From assembly GCF_016724845.1 (NCBI RefSeq), contig NZ_CP068082.1, forward strand, positions 4,030,001-4,094,000: a stretch of 64,000 nt of DNA. The letters run 5' to 3'. The position numbers were made by a program, and so were the translations under genes. This DNA is from Sphingobacterium spiritivorum. Lineage in GTDB: Bacteria; Bacteroidota; Bacteroidia; Sphingobacteriales; Sphingobacteriaceae. Positions within the stretch are counted from its first letter, which is position 1, and every line of letters starts with the position of its first letter. The notes under the pieces are model-generated. The model was given only the letters and a program-made list of their open reading frames with translations, made no database searches and was not told the DNA's origin. Shown here in pieces: positions 1 through 9,632 of this stretch.

Positions 1-402
1 AATACGCTTTGGCTCTCCTTTATATTGAAGACACCGAGCCTCACTCTTTATCTTGGAGGAGACAGTGGTTACGATACACATTTTAAAGAAATCGGTGATA
101 AATTTGGTCAGATAGATTTGGCATTGCTGGACAACGGTCAATACAACAAGGCATGGCAGGCTATTCATATGCTGCCGGAAGAAGTGATAAAGGCCTCGGG
201 AGATCTGCATACAAAGCGCCTGTTTCCGGTTCATTCATCCAAATTTATGCTGGCGCAGCATCCCTGGGATGAACCTTTATCCCGTACCTCCAAACTTGCA
301 GCTGAAAAGGGGATACCTTTAGTAACGCCGATGATAGGCGAAGTCGTCAGACTTACCGATCCGGATCAGGTGTTTAAAAAATGGTGGGAAGGAGTTGAAT
401 AA
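1..402 (+). CDS. MBL-fold metallo-hydrolase, C-terminal part (5' end outside window)
   Basis: The reading frame is open to the left edge of the window, so only the last 133 codons are seen. The remaining sequence fits the C-terminal half of UlaG/RomA/NAPE-PLD-like MBL-fold hydrolases: a LGGDSGYD strand and loop whose Asp is the usual metal-bridging residue, LDNGQYN, an IHMLPEE helix, and PVHSSKF, which carries the last His ligand. The N-terminal HxHxDH metal motif lies outside the window. Substrates of this family are diverse (phosphodiesters, lactones), so none is assigned. The TTG codon at 25 is internal to the open frame and not a convincing start. Confidence 0.8.
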   Translation, partial: NTLWLSFILKTPSLTLYLGGDSGYDTHFKEIGDKFGQIDLALLDNGQYNKAWQAIHMLPEEVIKASGDLHTKRLFPVHSSKFMLAQHPWDEPLSRTSKLAAEKGIPLVTPMIGEVVRLTDPDQVFKKWWEGVE

Positions 403-506
403 TAATTAGCCTTAAAACGTAGCATACAGTCTGAGGCTTAAAAAATATCATTTTGCGGAGAACAAAAAGGCCCAAATCCCTATTTTATAAGTAAAACAAT
501 ATACTT

Positions 507-1484
507 ATGAAGCAGGGAATGATTTTTTTTTGGCTACTGTACATGTTATTTTTTTGCATACCTTTTCCTATAGGCTTGCATCTTGCTATCTACGATGATT
601 CCCGATTGCCCAGTAATTCGGTGTTGTGGAGTTCTGTTTTTCTGTCACTTTCGGTGGTTATATGGATCTATCTGCTTTCATTTTATATCAATCAGTTTCT
701 AATCAAAAATGTGAGAACGAAGCAGGAGATTTCCAGAATCTTTCAGTCCGGGATCAGGAGAGTAGCTGTAGTTACTGAGAGTGCTGTTGTCAAATACGAT
801 GACAAAAGGGAATCAAATCTGATGCGCATAAAACTACAGTTTGAAAACCGGAATGGAGTATCTATATCGGATGAACAGTTCTTTTGGGATACCAGACCTT
901 ATGAGTACCGCTTTGAAAAGGGAAAAGAAGTCAGCGTTCTCTTGAATGATAATCCGGATACGGAACCTTATTTTATTATGGAAGAGCAACGTACCCAGTA
1001 TAATATGAGTGGGGTGCTGATCAGGGTTGGGATATTGATTCTCTTTATTGCATATATAATAGGCTTGTACATTTTCTTCTATCATCTGGAATCTAAAGGC
1101 TATGGCTGGCATTTTGTGTCTTTTACCCATCCTGTTGTTATGACGGGATTTTCAATGCTGGTGCTGGTATTTCTTTATAAAAGACTTGTAAAAAAATTTA
1201 TATTCGGAAAGAAGGGGGAGCGGAGTCTGTTGTATTCGGGAGCGCAGGCTGTAGCCCGTATTAATCAGGTCCGGCAAACCGGACTTACGGTAAATGATCA
1301 GCCCGAAGTCCGCTTTGAAGTTTCCTTTACAGATACCAAAGGCCAGTTGCGACATGCTGCATACAAGAAGATTATCAGTCTTATTGATTTGCCACTCATT
1401 CCGCGTAGCGGAGAGGTCAGTATTCTGTATGACGCAGATAAACCGGAAAATATTATTATTCCGGATCTGTTGGCTGAGCGATAA
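507..1484 (+). CDS. Four-TM membrane protein with a duplicated DUF3592-like soluble domain
   Basis: A protein of 325 residues with two parallel halves. Each half has two hydrophobic segments (about 5-27 and 41-62; 167-192 and 203-223) followed by a beta-rich soluble domain (about 75-165 and 235-322). The second soluble half, with RINQVRQTGLTVNDQPEVRF and a closing VSILYDADKPENIII, resembles DUF3592-type domains. The first half ends in the similar VSVLLNDNPDTEPYFI. Function is unknown. The ATG at 507 starts directly in the first membrane segment. It stands alone, with a 104-bp gap upstream and a convergent gene downstream. Confidence 0.7.
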   Translation: MKQGMIFFWLLYMLFFCIPFPIGLHLAIYDDSRLPSNSVLWSSVFLSLSVVIWIYLLSFYINQFLIKNVRTKQEISRIFQSGIRRVAVVTESAVVKYDDKRESNLMRIKLQFENRNGVSISDEQFFWDTRPYEYRFEKGKEVSVLLNDNPDTEPYFIMEEQRTQYNMSGVLIRVGILILFIAYIIGLYIFFYHLESKGYGWHFVSFTHPVVMTGFSMLVLVFLYKRLVKKFIFGKKGERSLLYSGAQAVARINQVRQTGLTVNDQPEVRFEVSFTDTKGQLRHAAYKKIISLIDLPLIPRSGEVSILYDADKPENIIIPDLLAER

Positions 1485-1497
1485 TATATAGCAGATT

Positions 1498-2067
1498 CTA
1501 AACTTTGGATTTCAGTCTGCTCAGCGTTTCCTGCGAGATCCCGAGGTAAGAGGCTACGATCTTATTAGGTAAGCGGCGTACAATCACAGGGCTCTGAATC
1601 AGTAGATTGCGGTAGCGGTCTAAAGCATCCATGGATATAAAAGATTGCAATCGTCGGGTATTGTTGACATAGCCAAACTCCAGATACTTACGGTAGAATT
1701 TTTCCCATTGCGGGATGATTTCCAGCAGATGGTAGAAGTCATTGTGATTAATATAGAGAAGCTCAGTATGCTCTATCGCCTGTATAAATTCATCTGAAGG
1801 ATCGCCTGTAATAAAGCTGGTCAGTGCGGTTGCAAACTGATCTTCAAAGGCAAAGTAGCGGGTGGATTCCTGGCCGTCTTCGTTAATAAAGAAGATCCTT
1901 AAGCAACCTTTGCCAACGAAAAATGTCCGTTGGCTGGTTTCACCCTGAAGCAGCAACAGCTCATTCCTTTTGGGTTTTAAGGGTTTGAAATAAGATAATA
2001 TAGTCTGAAGCTCGTCTATACTTACGGTAATGGTATTTTGAATGTATCTGCTAAGTTGTTCTCTCAT
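1498..2067 (-). CDS. Crp/Fnr family transcriptional regulator
   Basis: A regulator of 189 residues, the usual size for Bacteroidota Crp/Fnr proteins. Residues about 25-115 form the cyclic-nucleotide-binding-like beta roll ([20 protein letters not shown] is characteristic). Residues about 145-187 contain the C-terminal helix-turn-helix, ending in [18 protein letters not shown]. There is no Cys cluster of the Fnr type, so iron-sulphur oxygen sensing is unlikely. Its start overlaps the ribB stop by 4 bp (ATGA type), which implies co-transcription and translational coupling with ribB and the DUF2798 gene. Its target is unknown; control of its own operon is a reasonable guess. Confidence 0.88.
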   Translation of the reverse strand: MREQLSRYIQNTITVSIDELQTILSYFKPLKPKRNELLLLQGETSQRTFFVGKGCLRIFFINEDGQESTRYFAFEDQFATALTSFITGDPSDEFIQAIEHTELLYINHNDFYHLLEIIPQWEKFYRKYLEFGYVNNTRRLQSFISMDALDRYRNLLIQSPVIVRRLPNKIVASYLGISQETLSRLKSKV

Positions 2068-2723
2068 TTATCTGTATAATCACAGACAAAACTACGGTAA
2101 AAAATAATATCTTCTATTGATAACACGGTTAATCCGTGAACGATTCCAAAATGTATGATCTGCGGGAGTCTGGCCATGCTGCCGTCATCATTCATGAGTT
2201 CACATAGGACAGCCTGAGGTTCTAATCCAGCCAATAGCATAAGATCAATACTTCCTTCAGTATGTCCGTTACGTTGCAGTACACCACCTTTTCGGGCTCT
2301 TAACGGAAAAATATGCCCCGGTCTCGCAAGATCTTCCGGTTTTGCATTTCTGGCAGATGCTGTTTTTATAGTTTGAACACGATCTGCAGCAGAAAGCCCT
2401 GTTGTAACTCCTTTTGCGGCTTCTATGCTGATGGTAAAGGGAGTCTGAAAGAGGCTGCTGTTTTCCGCAACCATATAAGGGAGATCAAGTTCATCCGCTT
2501 TGTGATCTGTAAGACACAGACAAACGACCCCGCTGCAGTGCCGGATCATCAAAGCCATATCTTCCTGTCGTATGTGCTGAGCTGAGTATATAAGATCCCC
2601 TTCATTTTCTCTGTCTTCATTATCAATGAGCAGGACTCCTTTTCCATTTTGAAGATATGTAAGAGCCTGCTCTACCCGTTCCTGACTGGTATTCCCGAAA
2701 TATGTAAGTGTTCTTTGCTCCAT
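2064..2723 (-). CDS. ribB: 3,4-dihydroxy-2-butanone 4-phosphate synthase
   Basis: It converts ribulose 5-phosphate to 3,4-dihydroxy-2-butanone 4-phosphate plus formate, a riboflavin precursor step. The 219-residue protein is a stand-alone RibB with no GTP cyclohydrolase II domain. The acidic active-site loop DRENEGDL lies at residues 37-44, the RNGHTEGS loop at 151-158, and the C-terminal [11 protein letters not shown] at 174-184. The start overlaps the DUF2798 stop by one base (TAATG). A stand-alone ribB between a small membrane protein and a Crp-type regulator is not the usual rib operon. It may be a second, separately regulated copy. Confidence 0.93.
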   Translation of the reverse strand: MEQRTLTYFGNTSQERVEQALTYLQNGKGVLLIDNEDRENEGDLIYSAQHIRQEDMALMIRHCSGVVCLCLTDHKADELDLPYMVAENSSLFQTPFTISIEAAKGVTTGLSAADRVQTIKTASARNAKPEDLARPGHIFPLRARKGGVLQRNGHTEGSIDLMLLAGLEPQAVLCELMNDDGSMARLPQIIHFGIVHGLTVLSIEDIIFYRSFVCDYTDK

Positions 2724-2947
2724 TATTCTTTAATAAGTAGTTTTTCGGCAATTTTTCGCGCATTAGGGATAATAATAAAGGCAGCCATATAGGCAACCGG
2801 AAGCATAGTTGTCCATGATTTCAAAAATTTGAAAAACCAGTCTTCTCCAAAGCCATAGGTACGCATAAGGCCTACGATAGCCATGATAAGGGTCATCGGA
2901 ATGACAACAAATAAGGTGTTGACATATTTAAAATACTTCTGTTTCAT
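2723..2947 (-). CDS. DUF2798 small membrane protein
   Basis: A 74-residue protein with two hydrophobic helices (about 10-28 and 46-62), a basic N-terminus and the [20 protein letters not shown] segment typical of DUF2798. Family function is unknown. It is the first gene of the operon that continues with ribB (1-bp overlap) and the Crp-type regulator. Transport of riboflavin or a precursor would fit the context but nothing in the sequence shows it. Confidence 0.75.
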   Translation of the reverse strand: MKQKYFKYVNTLFVVIPMTLIMAIVGLMRTYGFGEDWFFKFLKSWTTMLPVAYMAAFIIIPNARKIAEKLLIKE

Positions 2948-3038
2948 ATTTTTAATTATTTAATATTAGAATGGAACAAAAGTGCAGCGCTCTGTATGGA
3001 TAAACATTGACAAATGTCAATAAATAAAAAGAAGCGGT

Positions 3039-3067
3039 AAAAAAAACTCCCGGAGATCTTCCGGGAG
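3039..3067 (-). terminator. Rho-independent terminator of the S9 peptidase gene
   Basis: On the minus strand an 8-bp stem (CTCCCGGA with TCCGGGAG, loop of 5) is followed directly by a run of eight T. It lies about 10 bp beyond the peptidase stop codon. Confidence 0.9.
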
Positions 3068-3076
3068 CTGATACGT

Positions 3077-5476
3077 TTATTTTTTAAGATATTTTTCTAA
3101 GAACTGATCCTGTTCCCACAAGAGGTGAAGGATATTTTCCTTGGCTGCATATCCATGTGATTCTTTCGGAAGCAGCAGCATACGTACCGGTGCGCCCAGA
3201 TTTTTCAGTGCCTGGAAGTAGCGTTCTGTTTGCAGTGTGAAAGTACCCGGATTGTTATCTGCTTCCCCATGCACCAGTAACATAGGAGTTTTCATTTTAT
3301 TTGCATTCATAAACGGAGACATCTCATTGTATACCTGAGGGACATCCCAGTAGTTGCGTTGCTCATTCTGGAATCCGAATGGTGTCAGTGTTCTGTTATA
3401 CGCACCACTGCGTGCTATTCCTACTGCAAAGAGATTGGAATGTGTCAGCAGGTTGGCTGTCATAAATGCTCCGTAAGAGTGTCCGCCTACGCCCACACGA
3501 CTACGATCTATATATCCGAGCTGGTCTACTGCATCGATAGCAGCTTCTGCATTGGCTACTAACTGCGGAATAAAGGTGTCATTAGGTTCTTCCGTTCCTT
3601 CTCCGATGATCGGGAATGCTGCATCATCCAGGACAGCGTAGCCTTTGGTTACCCAATATACAAATGATCCATAGTAAGGGAATGTAAATTCATTTGGGTT
3701 GGCTGTACTCATACCTGCTGTGTTTTTATCTTTATATTCAGCAGGGTAGGCCCAGATCAGTAAAGGCAATTTTTCCTTTTTTGTTCTGTCGTAGCCAGCC
3801 GGCAGATAAAGAGTGCCTGAAAGATCGACTCCGTCTTTACGTTTGTAGTTGATCACTTCCTTATGCACATCTTTAATACTTGCAAAAGGATTGGCAAACT
3901 GTGTCAATGCTGATACTTTATTGTTTTTAATGTTTTTGATGAAGTAATTCGGATAGTCATTTTTAGACTGGAGCATCACCAGTATTTCACCGGTTTTGGA
4001 ATCCAGGATATCGTTGATATCTTCCTTCTGATCTTTCAGTTTGGATGTGTACAAACGTTTTGTTGCGAAGTTTTTAAGATCCAGTTCGTTTATAAACGGA
4101 AACTGTCCATCTTTTGTATATCCGTCACCGATCCAGTATGTCTTACCATCTTTGATCTGAAGTACATTTCTGTCATATTGATTGCGTTCTGTCTGTACTT
4201 TTCCCGGATCATTATATACGTCCTGAAAATTACGATCATTAAAGAGCTTCGTTTCTCCGGTTTGCGGGTTCAGCAGATGTGTCTTTCGGTTACGGGTATC
4301 ATACCAGCTTTCATACAGAAAAGCGTGTGTTGCATCTCCCCATAGGATACCGGCATATCTGTCTTTTGTTTTAGCCAACGCTTTAGGCTCAGAAGTAAAA
4401 GGGGCATCCCAGGTAAATACCTGATCACGGTATTCTACTTTTTTAGCCTGATCTCCTTCATCCAGAGCCTGTGCAAAGTACAATGTCGAAGGCAGATCAT
4501 CTCTCCAACCCATAGCACGTTTGCCGGTACGGACAGAAGAAAATCCTTTGGGCATGATCTCTGTCAGTGGTACATCGTTTACTTTTTTGATTTCCTGACC
4601 GTTCATATCATATACGATACTCTCCATAGGAAAGCGATTTAACGGCACTATATAGGAGTAAGGTCTTTTGATAGTGGTCAGCATGATGTATTTGCCATCC
4701 GGAGAAAAAGAGGTGGAAGTGTAGATCGCAGCATTTTTAAATTTGGTTGCTGCGCCATTCAGGTCTACTTTAAAAAGTTCTGATGAAGCCAGGTTTTCAA
4801 AGTTAGCTTCATCTTTAGGATTCTTCAGCAGATCCTGATAGGTTCTGTTTTGGGAAACTTTACCATCACTTGTGGATACGGTTGGTCCTGTTGGAAGATC
4901 TTTTTTCTCATCCAGTAATGCAGGTCTGTTAGCCGGCAATACATTTATTAACAGCGATTTTGAATCTCTGTACCAGGAATACGGACTTCCGAGGTTAGCA
5001 TTGAGATTGTCCGAAGTCAGTTTTTTAGCCTGAGCTGTTGCGAGATCGATGACCCACAGTTCTACGCCTTTGGCCGTGGTATTTGTAAAGGCTAATGTCT
5101 TTCTGTCCGGTGAGAAAGATAAATTAGTGATTTTTGCCTGTTGAGGAAGTCCCTTTACCTGTGTTTCCGTTGCATCTTTTATTCTTTTGATCTTCAGGTT
5201 GTATTGATATACAGCTGTACTTGAAATATTGGTAACAGGATTGACCCGCAGACCGGCCAGTTTCATTTCTTCCTGACTGAGATCTTCAAGGGTTTTATAG
5301 GTGGGGCGGTAGGAGAGGACCATCCACTCTTTTTTGCTATCCATAGAGACGGATGGCGGTCTGTCATATTCTGCCAGCTGTAATATTTCAGCAGATGGCT
5401 TCTGGTAAGTGATACTCTCCTGAGCAAAACTAAAACTCGCCAGGCCTATAAAAAGTAAGGTAAGACGTTTTTTCAT
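3077..5476 (-). CDS. Secreted S9 family peptidase (prolyl oligopeptidase/DPP-like)
   Basis: A protein of 799 residues when started at the ATG at 5476, which begins a good signal peptide (KKRLTLLFIGLASFSFAQ); the longer frame to 5512 would use TTG and add a poor leader. The N-terminal two thirds contain beta-propeller WD-like repeats (SFSPDRKTLAF, SFSPDGKYIML). The C-terminal alpha/beta hydrolase domain carries the nucleophile in GGHSYGAF, the Asp in LLVHGEADNNPG and the His in LPKESHGY, so the catalytic triad is complete. It probably acts in the periplasm on peptides. It is transcribed alone and has a strong terminator. Confidence 0.9.
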   Translation of the reverse strand: MKKRLTLLFIGLASFSFAQESITYQKPSAEILQLAEYDRPPSVSMDSKKEWMVLSYRPTYKTLEDLSQEEMKLAGLRVNPVTNISSTAVYQYNLKIKRIKDATETQVKGLPQQAKITNLSFSPDRKTLAFTNTTAKGVELWVIDLATAQAKKLTSDNLNANLGSPYSWYRDSKSLLINVLPANRPALLDEKKDLPTGPTVSTSDGKVSQNRTYQDLLKNPKDEANFENLASSELFKVDLNGAATKFKNAAIYTSTSFSPDGKYIMLTTIKRPYSYIVPLNRFPMESIVYDMNGQEIKKVNDVPLTEIMPKGFSSVRTGKRAMGWRDDLPSTLYFAQALDEGDQAKKVEYRDQVFTWDAPFTSEPKALAKTKDRYAGILWGDATHAFLYESWYDTRNRKTHLLNPQTGETKLFNDRNFQDVYNDPGKVQTERNQYDRNVLQIKDGKTYWIGDGYTKDGQFPFINELDLKNFATKRLYTSKLKDQKEDINDILDSKTGEILVMLQSKNDYPNYFIKNIKNNKVSALTQFANPFASIKDVHKEVINYKRKDGVDLSGTLYLPAGYDRTKKEKLPLLIWAYPAEYKDKNTAGMSTANPNEFTFPYYGSFVYWVTKGYAVLDDAAFPIIGEGTEEPNDTFIPQLVANAEAAIDAVDQLGYIDRSRVGVGGHSYGAFMTANLLTHSNLFAVGIARSGAYNRTLTPFGFQNEQRNYWDVPQVYNEMSPFMNANKMKTPMLLVHGEADNNPGTFTLQTERYFQALKNLGAPVRMLLLPKESHGYAAKENILHLLWEQDQFLEKYLKK

Positions 5477-5700
5477 ATGTATGTAAGTTGTTTTCAAATG
5501 GTTGTCCGTCAACTGGCGGATATGAATTGTATTCGTTCGTATTTTAAAAATTCCCGTTGAAAAGGTTATTTTAATCTTCGAAAATACTGATTTGATTTGA
5601 CTTATAAAAGTAACATTGTTGCAAGAAAGTGTTGGTAGAATTACTACCGGGCAGGAGTCTGCGGAAAATTAAGCGGGGGTAGTTTTGTGTCAGGAAACAC

Positions 5701-5731
5701 AAAAAAAGAGAATACCCGATTGGATATCCTC
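5701..5731 (-). terminator. Likely terminator after dnaJ
   Basis: On the minus strand a 10-bp stem with two G-T wobbles (GAGGATATCC with GGGTATTCTC) is followed by seven T. It lies 30 bp past the dnaJ stop. Confidence 0.7.
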
Positions 5732-5760
5732 TTATATTTCAATTAAATATAGTAATCTGC

Positions 5761-6906
5761 TTACTCAAAGTATTCTTTGATACGCTCAAAGAATGATTTT
5801 TCACTTCTTCCGGGTTGTGGTTTGAAGTTCGGCGATTCTCTTAATTTTTCCAAAAGAGCTTTTTCTTCTGAAGAGACTGCCTTAGGCGTCCATACATTGA
5901 CGTAGATCAGCTGATCTCCCTTGTGGTAAGAATTTACTTCGGGAATACCTTTGCCTTTCAGACGCAGGATTTTGCCGCCCTGTGTTCCCGGGTCGATTTT
6001 GATCTTTGCTTTTCCATCTATAGTTGGAATTTCTACAGATGTACCCAGTGCTGCATCTGCAAAGTTGATATACAGATCGTAGATCACATTGATTCCATCA
6101 CGTTTTAGCTGCTCATGAGGAACTTCTTCGACCAGAATGATCAGATCACCCGGTATACCGCCTCTGGGAGCTGCATTACCTTTCCCACTCATGGAAAGCT
6201 GCATACCTTCGCTTACACCTGCAGGAATATTTATAGAGATTGTTTCTTCTCCTCTTGTCAGTCCTTCACCTTTACAGGTCGTACATTTTGCAGTGATCTC
6301 TACACCTTCACCATTACATGTCGGGCAGGTGCTTGTTGTCTGCATCTGTCCTAATATCGTATTGGTAACGCGTCTTACAGAGCCTGATCCTCCACAGGTA
6401 TTACAGGTATGATAAGAAGATTTATCTTTTGCTCCTGTACCGTTACATGTAGTACAGCTTACCTGTTTGTTTACTTTAACTTTTTTCTCTACTCCCTTGG
6501 CAATTTCATCCAATGTGAGTTTTACTTTGATGCGCAGATTAGTACCTTTCTGTACACGTCTGCCACCGCCGCGTGAACCTCCGCCAAAGAAACTTTCAAA
6601 AGGATTACCGCCTCCGAAAATATCGCCAAACTGACTGAATATGTCATCCATATTCATACCGCCACCGCCAAATCCGGAAGCCGAATTGCCGGCATGACCG
6701 AATTGGTCATAACGCTGACGTTTTTCGGGGTTACTCAGTATTTCGTAAGCCTCAGCGGCTTCTTTAAATTTTTCTTCAGCCTCTTTATTATCCGGATTTT
6801 TGTCCGGGTGATATTTGATGGCCAGTTTACGGTATGCAGACTTGATCTCCGAAGCATCTGCTCCGCGTGCCACGCCTAATACATCATAATAATCTCTTTT
6901 TGACAT
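5761..6906 (-). CDS. dnaJ: Chaperone DnaJ
   Basis: Type I Hsp40 of 381 residues that stimulates the ATPase of DnaK and delivers unfolded clients. The J domain (about 5-70) has the essential HPD in YHPDKNP. A Gly/Phe-rich linker follows (about 75-115). The zinc domain has four CxxCxGxG units: [24 protein letters not shown] and CTTCKGEG. The C-terminal substrate-binding domains are complete. It lies 11 bp downstream of grpE on the same strand, so the two are an operon; dnaK is not in the window. Confidence 0.97.
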   Translation of the reverse strand: MSKRDYYDVLGVARGADASEIKSAYRKLAIKYHPDKNPDNKEAEEKFKEAAEAYEILSNPEKRQRYDQFGHAGNSASGFGGGGMNMDDIFSQFGDIFGGGNPFESFFGGGSRGGGRRVQKGTNLRIKVKLTLDEIAKGVEKKVKVNKQVSCTTCNGTGAKDKSSYHTCNTCGGSGSVRRVTNTILGQMQTTSTCPTCNGEGVEITAKCTTCKGEGLTRGEETISINIPAGVSEGMQLSMSGKGNAAPRGGIPGDLIILVEEVPHEQLKRDGINVIYDLYINFADAALGTSVEIPTIDGKAKIKIDPGTQGGKILRLKGKGIPEVNSYHKGDQLIYVNVWTPKAVSSEEKALLEKLRESPNFKPQPGRSEKSFFERIKEYFE

Positions 6907-6917
6907 CGTCTTCCTTA

Positions 6918-7463
6918 TTATTTTCCTACTACCACTTTTGCATAACGGATTACTTTGTCGTTGAGATAATAACCTTTTTCAATTACATCCACGACTTTAT
7001 CTTTGAGGTCTGCAGAAGGTGCAGGGATTGATGTGATAGCTTCCTGAAGGTCTGCATCAAAAGGTTGTCCAAGGACATCCATCTCTTTTAATCCTTCCTG
7101 TTCCAGTGTTTTTCTGAATTTATTATTGACCAGCTCAATACCTTCTTTTACAGATTGTACATCCTGAGCTGTTTCCATGGATTTCAGCGCACGGTCAAAA
7201 TCGTCCAGTACAGAGAGTAATTTAGCGATAACATCTTTACCTGCTGATTGGATCAGTTCTACACGTTCTCTTGAAGTACGTTTTTTGTAGTTGTCAAATT
7301 CAGCAAACAGACGGGTGTATTTATCCTGTGCATTTGCTAACTGCTGTTCCAGTGTTACCTCATTTGCTGTGTTTTCTTCTTGTTCACCAGAAGTGTTTTC
7401 AATGGGTTGATTTTCTTCTTGCGGAGCTTCGTGCTCACCATTTATATGTTCTTTTTCACTCAT
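6918..7463 (-). CDS. grpE: Nucleotide exchange factor GrpE
   Basis: A 181-residue co-chaperone that releases ADP from DnaK. A polar, Glu-rich N-terminal tail (residues 1-38) leads into the long coiled coil (about 40-105, with the typical [20 protein letters not shown]). The C-terminal beta domain ends with [22 protein letters not shown], the family signature. It is the first gene of the grpE-dnaJ pair. No CIRCE inverted repeat is visible upstream; a CAAAGTTA (TAnnTTTG on the minus strand) at 7521-7528 is a possible -7 box. Confidence 0.97.
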   Translation of the reverse strand: MSEKEHINGEHEAPQEENQPIENTSGEQEENTANEVTLEQQLANAQDKYTRLFAEFDNYKKRTSRERVELIQSAGKDVIAKLLSVLDDFDRALKSMETAQDVQSVKEGIELVNNKFRKTLEQEGLKEMDVLGQPFDADLQEAITSIPAPSADLKDKVVDVIEKGYYLNDKVIRYAKVVVGK

Positions 7464-7539
7464 GATCGCTATAGAATATAATAATACTTTAAGTTGTTAA
7501 AATACCTGCTGATGCTGGCTCAAAGTTATTGCCAAACGA

Positions 7540-7595
7540 AAAAAATCCGACAGCTTGTCAGTTTAAATTAAAATGAACTAACAAACTGTCGGATT
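7540..7595 (-). terminator. Terminator after the ftsE-like gene
   Basis: Long hairpin with outer arms AATCCGACAG (7544-7553) and CTGTCGGATT (7586-7595) and a partly paired inner region. On the minus strand it is followed by a T-rich run. It separates the ftsE-like gene from grpE. Confidence 0.75.
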
Positions 7596-7625
7596 ACAGC
7601 CTTTTATGTCATGTCGTCAGTGCGA

Positions 7626-8306
7626 CTATATTTCCACATTGTCATGCAATGCGCCATCCGAAGTTTTGAGGATGCGGGCAGGCATATTGCGTATGATCTG
7701 GTAATCGTGTGTAGCCATCAGCACAGCAGTACCCGAAGAAGCAATGTCACGCAGCAACAGTACGATTTCTTCAGACGTGGCAGGGTCAAGGTTTCCGGTA
7801 GGCTCATCCGCAAGAATAATCTCCGGATTGTTCAGCAGTGCTCTTGCTATAACGACACGTTGCTGCTCACCTCCGGACAGTTCATGCGGCATTTTCTTTA
7901 ATTTGGAGCGCAGACCTACTTTTTCCAGTACATCCAGCATTCTGCCCTGAATCAATCCTTTATCTGTCCATCCGGTCGCTTTGAGTGCAAATTCCAGATT
8001 CTTTTCAATAGTACGATCATTAAGAAGGTGAAAATCCTGAAAGACAATGCCTAATTTACGTCTGAGGTAAGGTACATCATTGTCATGTAGTTTTCTCAGG
8101 TCGAATCCTGCTACCATCCCTTCTCCGTTACCAATGTACAGATCTCCGTAGATAATCTTCAGCAGACTACTTTTACCACTACCGGACTGACCGATAAGGT
8201 AAAGGAACTCTCCCTGATCTATTTTGAGATTGACATTGGACAGAACTAAATGTTTTTGTTGGTAGATATCAACGTTTTTGAGCGTAATTACGGTATTTCC
8301 TATCAT
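7626..8306 (-). CDS. ftsE: FtsE-like ABC transporter ATP-binding protein
   Basis: ABC ATPase of 226 residues with Walker A GQSGSGKSS at 39-47, the Q-loop in VFQDFH, the signature LSGGEQQR at 142-149, Walker B IILADEP at 162-168 and the ATHD switch His. Short length, a single domain and the NLDPATSEEI stretch match FtsE, which with FtsX couples ATP hydrolysis to activation of cell-wall hydrolases at the division site. FtsX is not adjacent, as is common in Bacteroidota, so a LolD-like role cannot be fully excluded. It lies 7 bp downstream of a 67-residue conserved protein, which suggests an operon. Confidence 0.85.
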   Translation of the reverse strand: MIGNTVITLKNVDIYQQKHLVLSNVNLKIDQGEFLYLIGQSGSGKSSLLKIIYGDLYIGNGEGMVAGFDLRKLHDNDVPYLRRKLGIVFQDFHLLNDRTIEKNLEFALKATGWTDKGLIQGRMLDVLEKVGLRSKLKKMPHELSGGEQQRVVIARALLNNPEIILADEPTGNLDPATSEEIVLLLRDIASSGTAVLMATHDYQIIRNMPARILKTSDGALHDNVEI

Positions 8307-8313
8307 CTTATGC

Positions 8314-8517
8314 TTATAATTCTAATTTCTTAATCTGACCAAAAGGAAGCTCCTGCACAACCTGCATAATATATGCAGCTTTATCCCCAAGGCCAATTTT
8401 TTCTAAAGATTTGTCGGGTCTATCGACTCTAAAGTAAGCCAGCAGCGTAAACTCGTCGTCTCTGAGCTGTACGTAATCCGGTATTTTAGCGACTCCTTTT
8501 ACTTTAACGATATACAT
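8314..8517 (-). CDS. Small conserved protein of unknown function
   Basis: A 67-residue soluble protein (MYIVKVKGVAKIPDYVQLRD at the start) with no signal peptide or membrane helix. It sits between the LuxC-like reductase gene (62-bp gap upstream) and ftsE (7-bp gap downstream). The compact beta-rich pattern and position in front of ftsE look like a small protein conserved in this phylum. Its role is unknown; a link to FtsE is suggested only by the spacing. Confidence 0.7.
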   Translation of the reverse strand: MYIVKVKGVAKIPDYVQLRDDEFTLLAYFRVDRPDKSLEKIGLGDKAAYIMQVVQELPFGQIKKLEL

Positions 8518-8579
8518 ATCTATACAAAGTTAGAATTTTTTGATAAACCAGACTTATGAATGCTAAAATAAAGCTATCC

Positions 8580-9593
8580 TTAAGCGTTTGCAAATAAAAA
8601 CTCCAGCGTGTTGACACCATCTGCGTAATCATCCAACGCAGGGCACTGACTATCTCCTAATGCAAACAGCGGTACATTCACCTGAAGATCAAGTGCCGAT
8701 GTGACACATTGGATCTGCTCCGCATGTTTATTCAGATAGTTCTCTACATCTGCTATATTGTCATATTCCTCATAGAAAACAACTGCAAGAGGGGAGGCTG
8801 TACGTGTGTCCTGCTTCAGCAAAACAAATCCATTGTCATAATGTTTATCCCGGTTGATGAGATATAAGGATTTGTTGTAATCATAATTGTTTACATATTT
8901 ATTATGATGCTGTATAGCCTCAAATGATGCTATACCTTCAAATAAATGTGCTACATCATAATCTTTCGGTATCAGTATCTTGGATACGGAGCGACATCCT
9001 AATCCAAAATAATCAAAGATATCATGTCCCAGACCTTCCAGTTGCTCTTTCGTCTCCGATCCTGAAATTACCGCTACAGAGTTTCTGTTTTTACGGATAA
9101 TATGTGGTTTTTTACCAAAATAATATTCAAAATAACGGGAGCTGTTGTCACTTCCTGTGGCGATGACCAGATCGAAATCTGAAAGTCTTTCTGCAATGTG
9201 TATAGCATCGGAGAAACGTGGCTCGATTGTAATCAGCAGCTGTAAAACAGCTGAAGTAAGTCCTGCATCATCGGATGAGACCTTTATCTGAGCCTTGAAT
9301 CCGGCAATAAGGACACACAGAATATCATTGAAGCCTACTAAGGGTATATTTCCTGCCAATACCATTCCCACAGTTTTGTCAGTAGTGATATCGGGATAGG
9401 GAGCCAGCCAGTTGCTGAGCTGCTCTGTTGTCAGATTATTCGCAATGGCGGTCACGGCATTCTGAACATTGGAGACCGTATACCATGAGTTTCTGGTCTC
9501 TGCTCTTGTCATTATCTCTGAAAATTCTGAAGAGGGGTTAAGGAGCTGCTTTCCCAGCTCCGCAAATGCATGAATGCGTTGTTCTTTTGTCAA
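8580..9593 (-). CDS. LuxC-like acyl-CoA/acyl-protein reductase
   Basis: A 337-residue protein of the LuxC family, NAD(P)H-dependent reductases that release fatty aldehyde from acyl thioesters. Supporting stretches are MVLAGNIPLVGFNDILCVL (about 77-95), LVIATGSDNSSRYFEYYFG (about 142-160) and IFDYFGLGCRSVSKI with the likely catalytic Cys200. The start is a TTG at 9593: an in-frame TAA lies just upstream (9606-9608) and the next ATG would remove 27 residues that look native (TKEQRIHAFAELGKQLL). It is about half as long as Vibrio LuxC. It is divergent from the ferredoxin gene, a possible redox partner. Confidence 0.85.
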   Translation of the reverse strand: MTKEQRIHAFAELGKQLLNPSSEFSEIMTRAETRNSWYTVSNVQNAVTAIANNLTTEQLSNWLAPYPDITTDKTVGMVLAGNIPLVGFNDILCVLIAGFKAQIKVSSDDAGLTSAVLQLLITIEPRFSDAIHIAERLSDFDLVIATGSDNSSRYFEYYFGKKPHIIRKNRNSVAVISGSETKEQLEGLGHDIFDYFGLGCRSVSKILIPKDYDVAHLFEGIASFEAIQHHNKYVNNYDYNKSLYLINRDKHYDNGFVLLKQDTRTASPLAVVFYEEYDNIADVENYLNKHAEQIQCVTSALDLQVNVPLFALGDSQCPALDDYADGVNTLEFLFANA

Positions 9594-9632
9594 AATCTTT
9601 AATTCTTATATGTTAAAAACATCAAATTGTCA

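Noticed and set aside
7626-8306. LolD-type lipoprotein exporter ATPase
   Set aside because: Possible by fold, but no LolC/E-like permease is adjacent, and the short single-domain sequence fits FtsE better.
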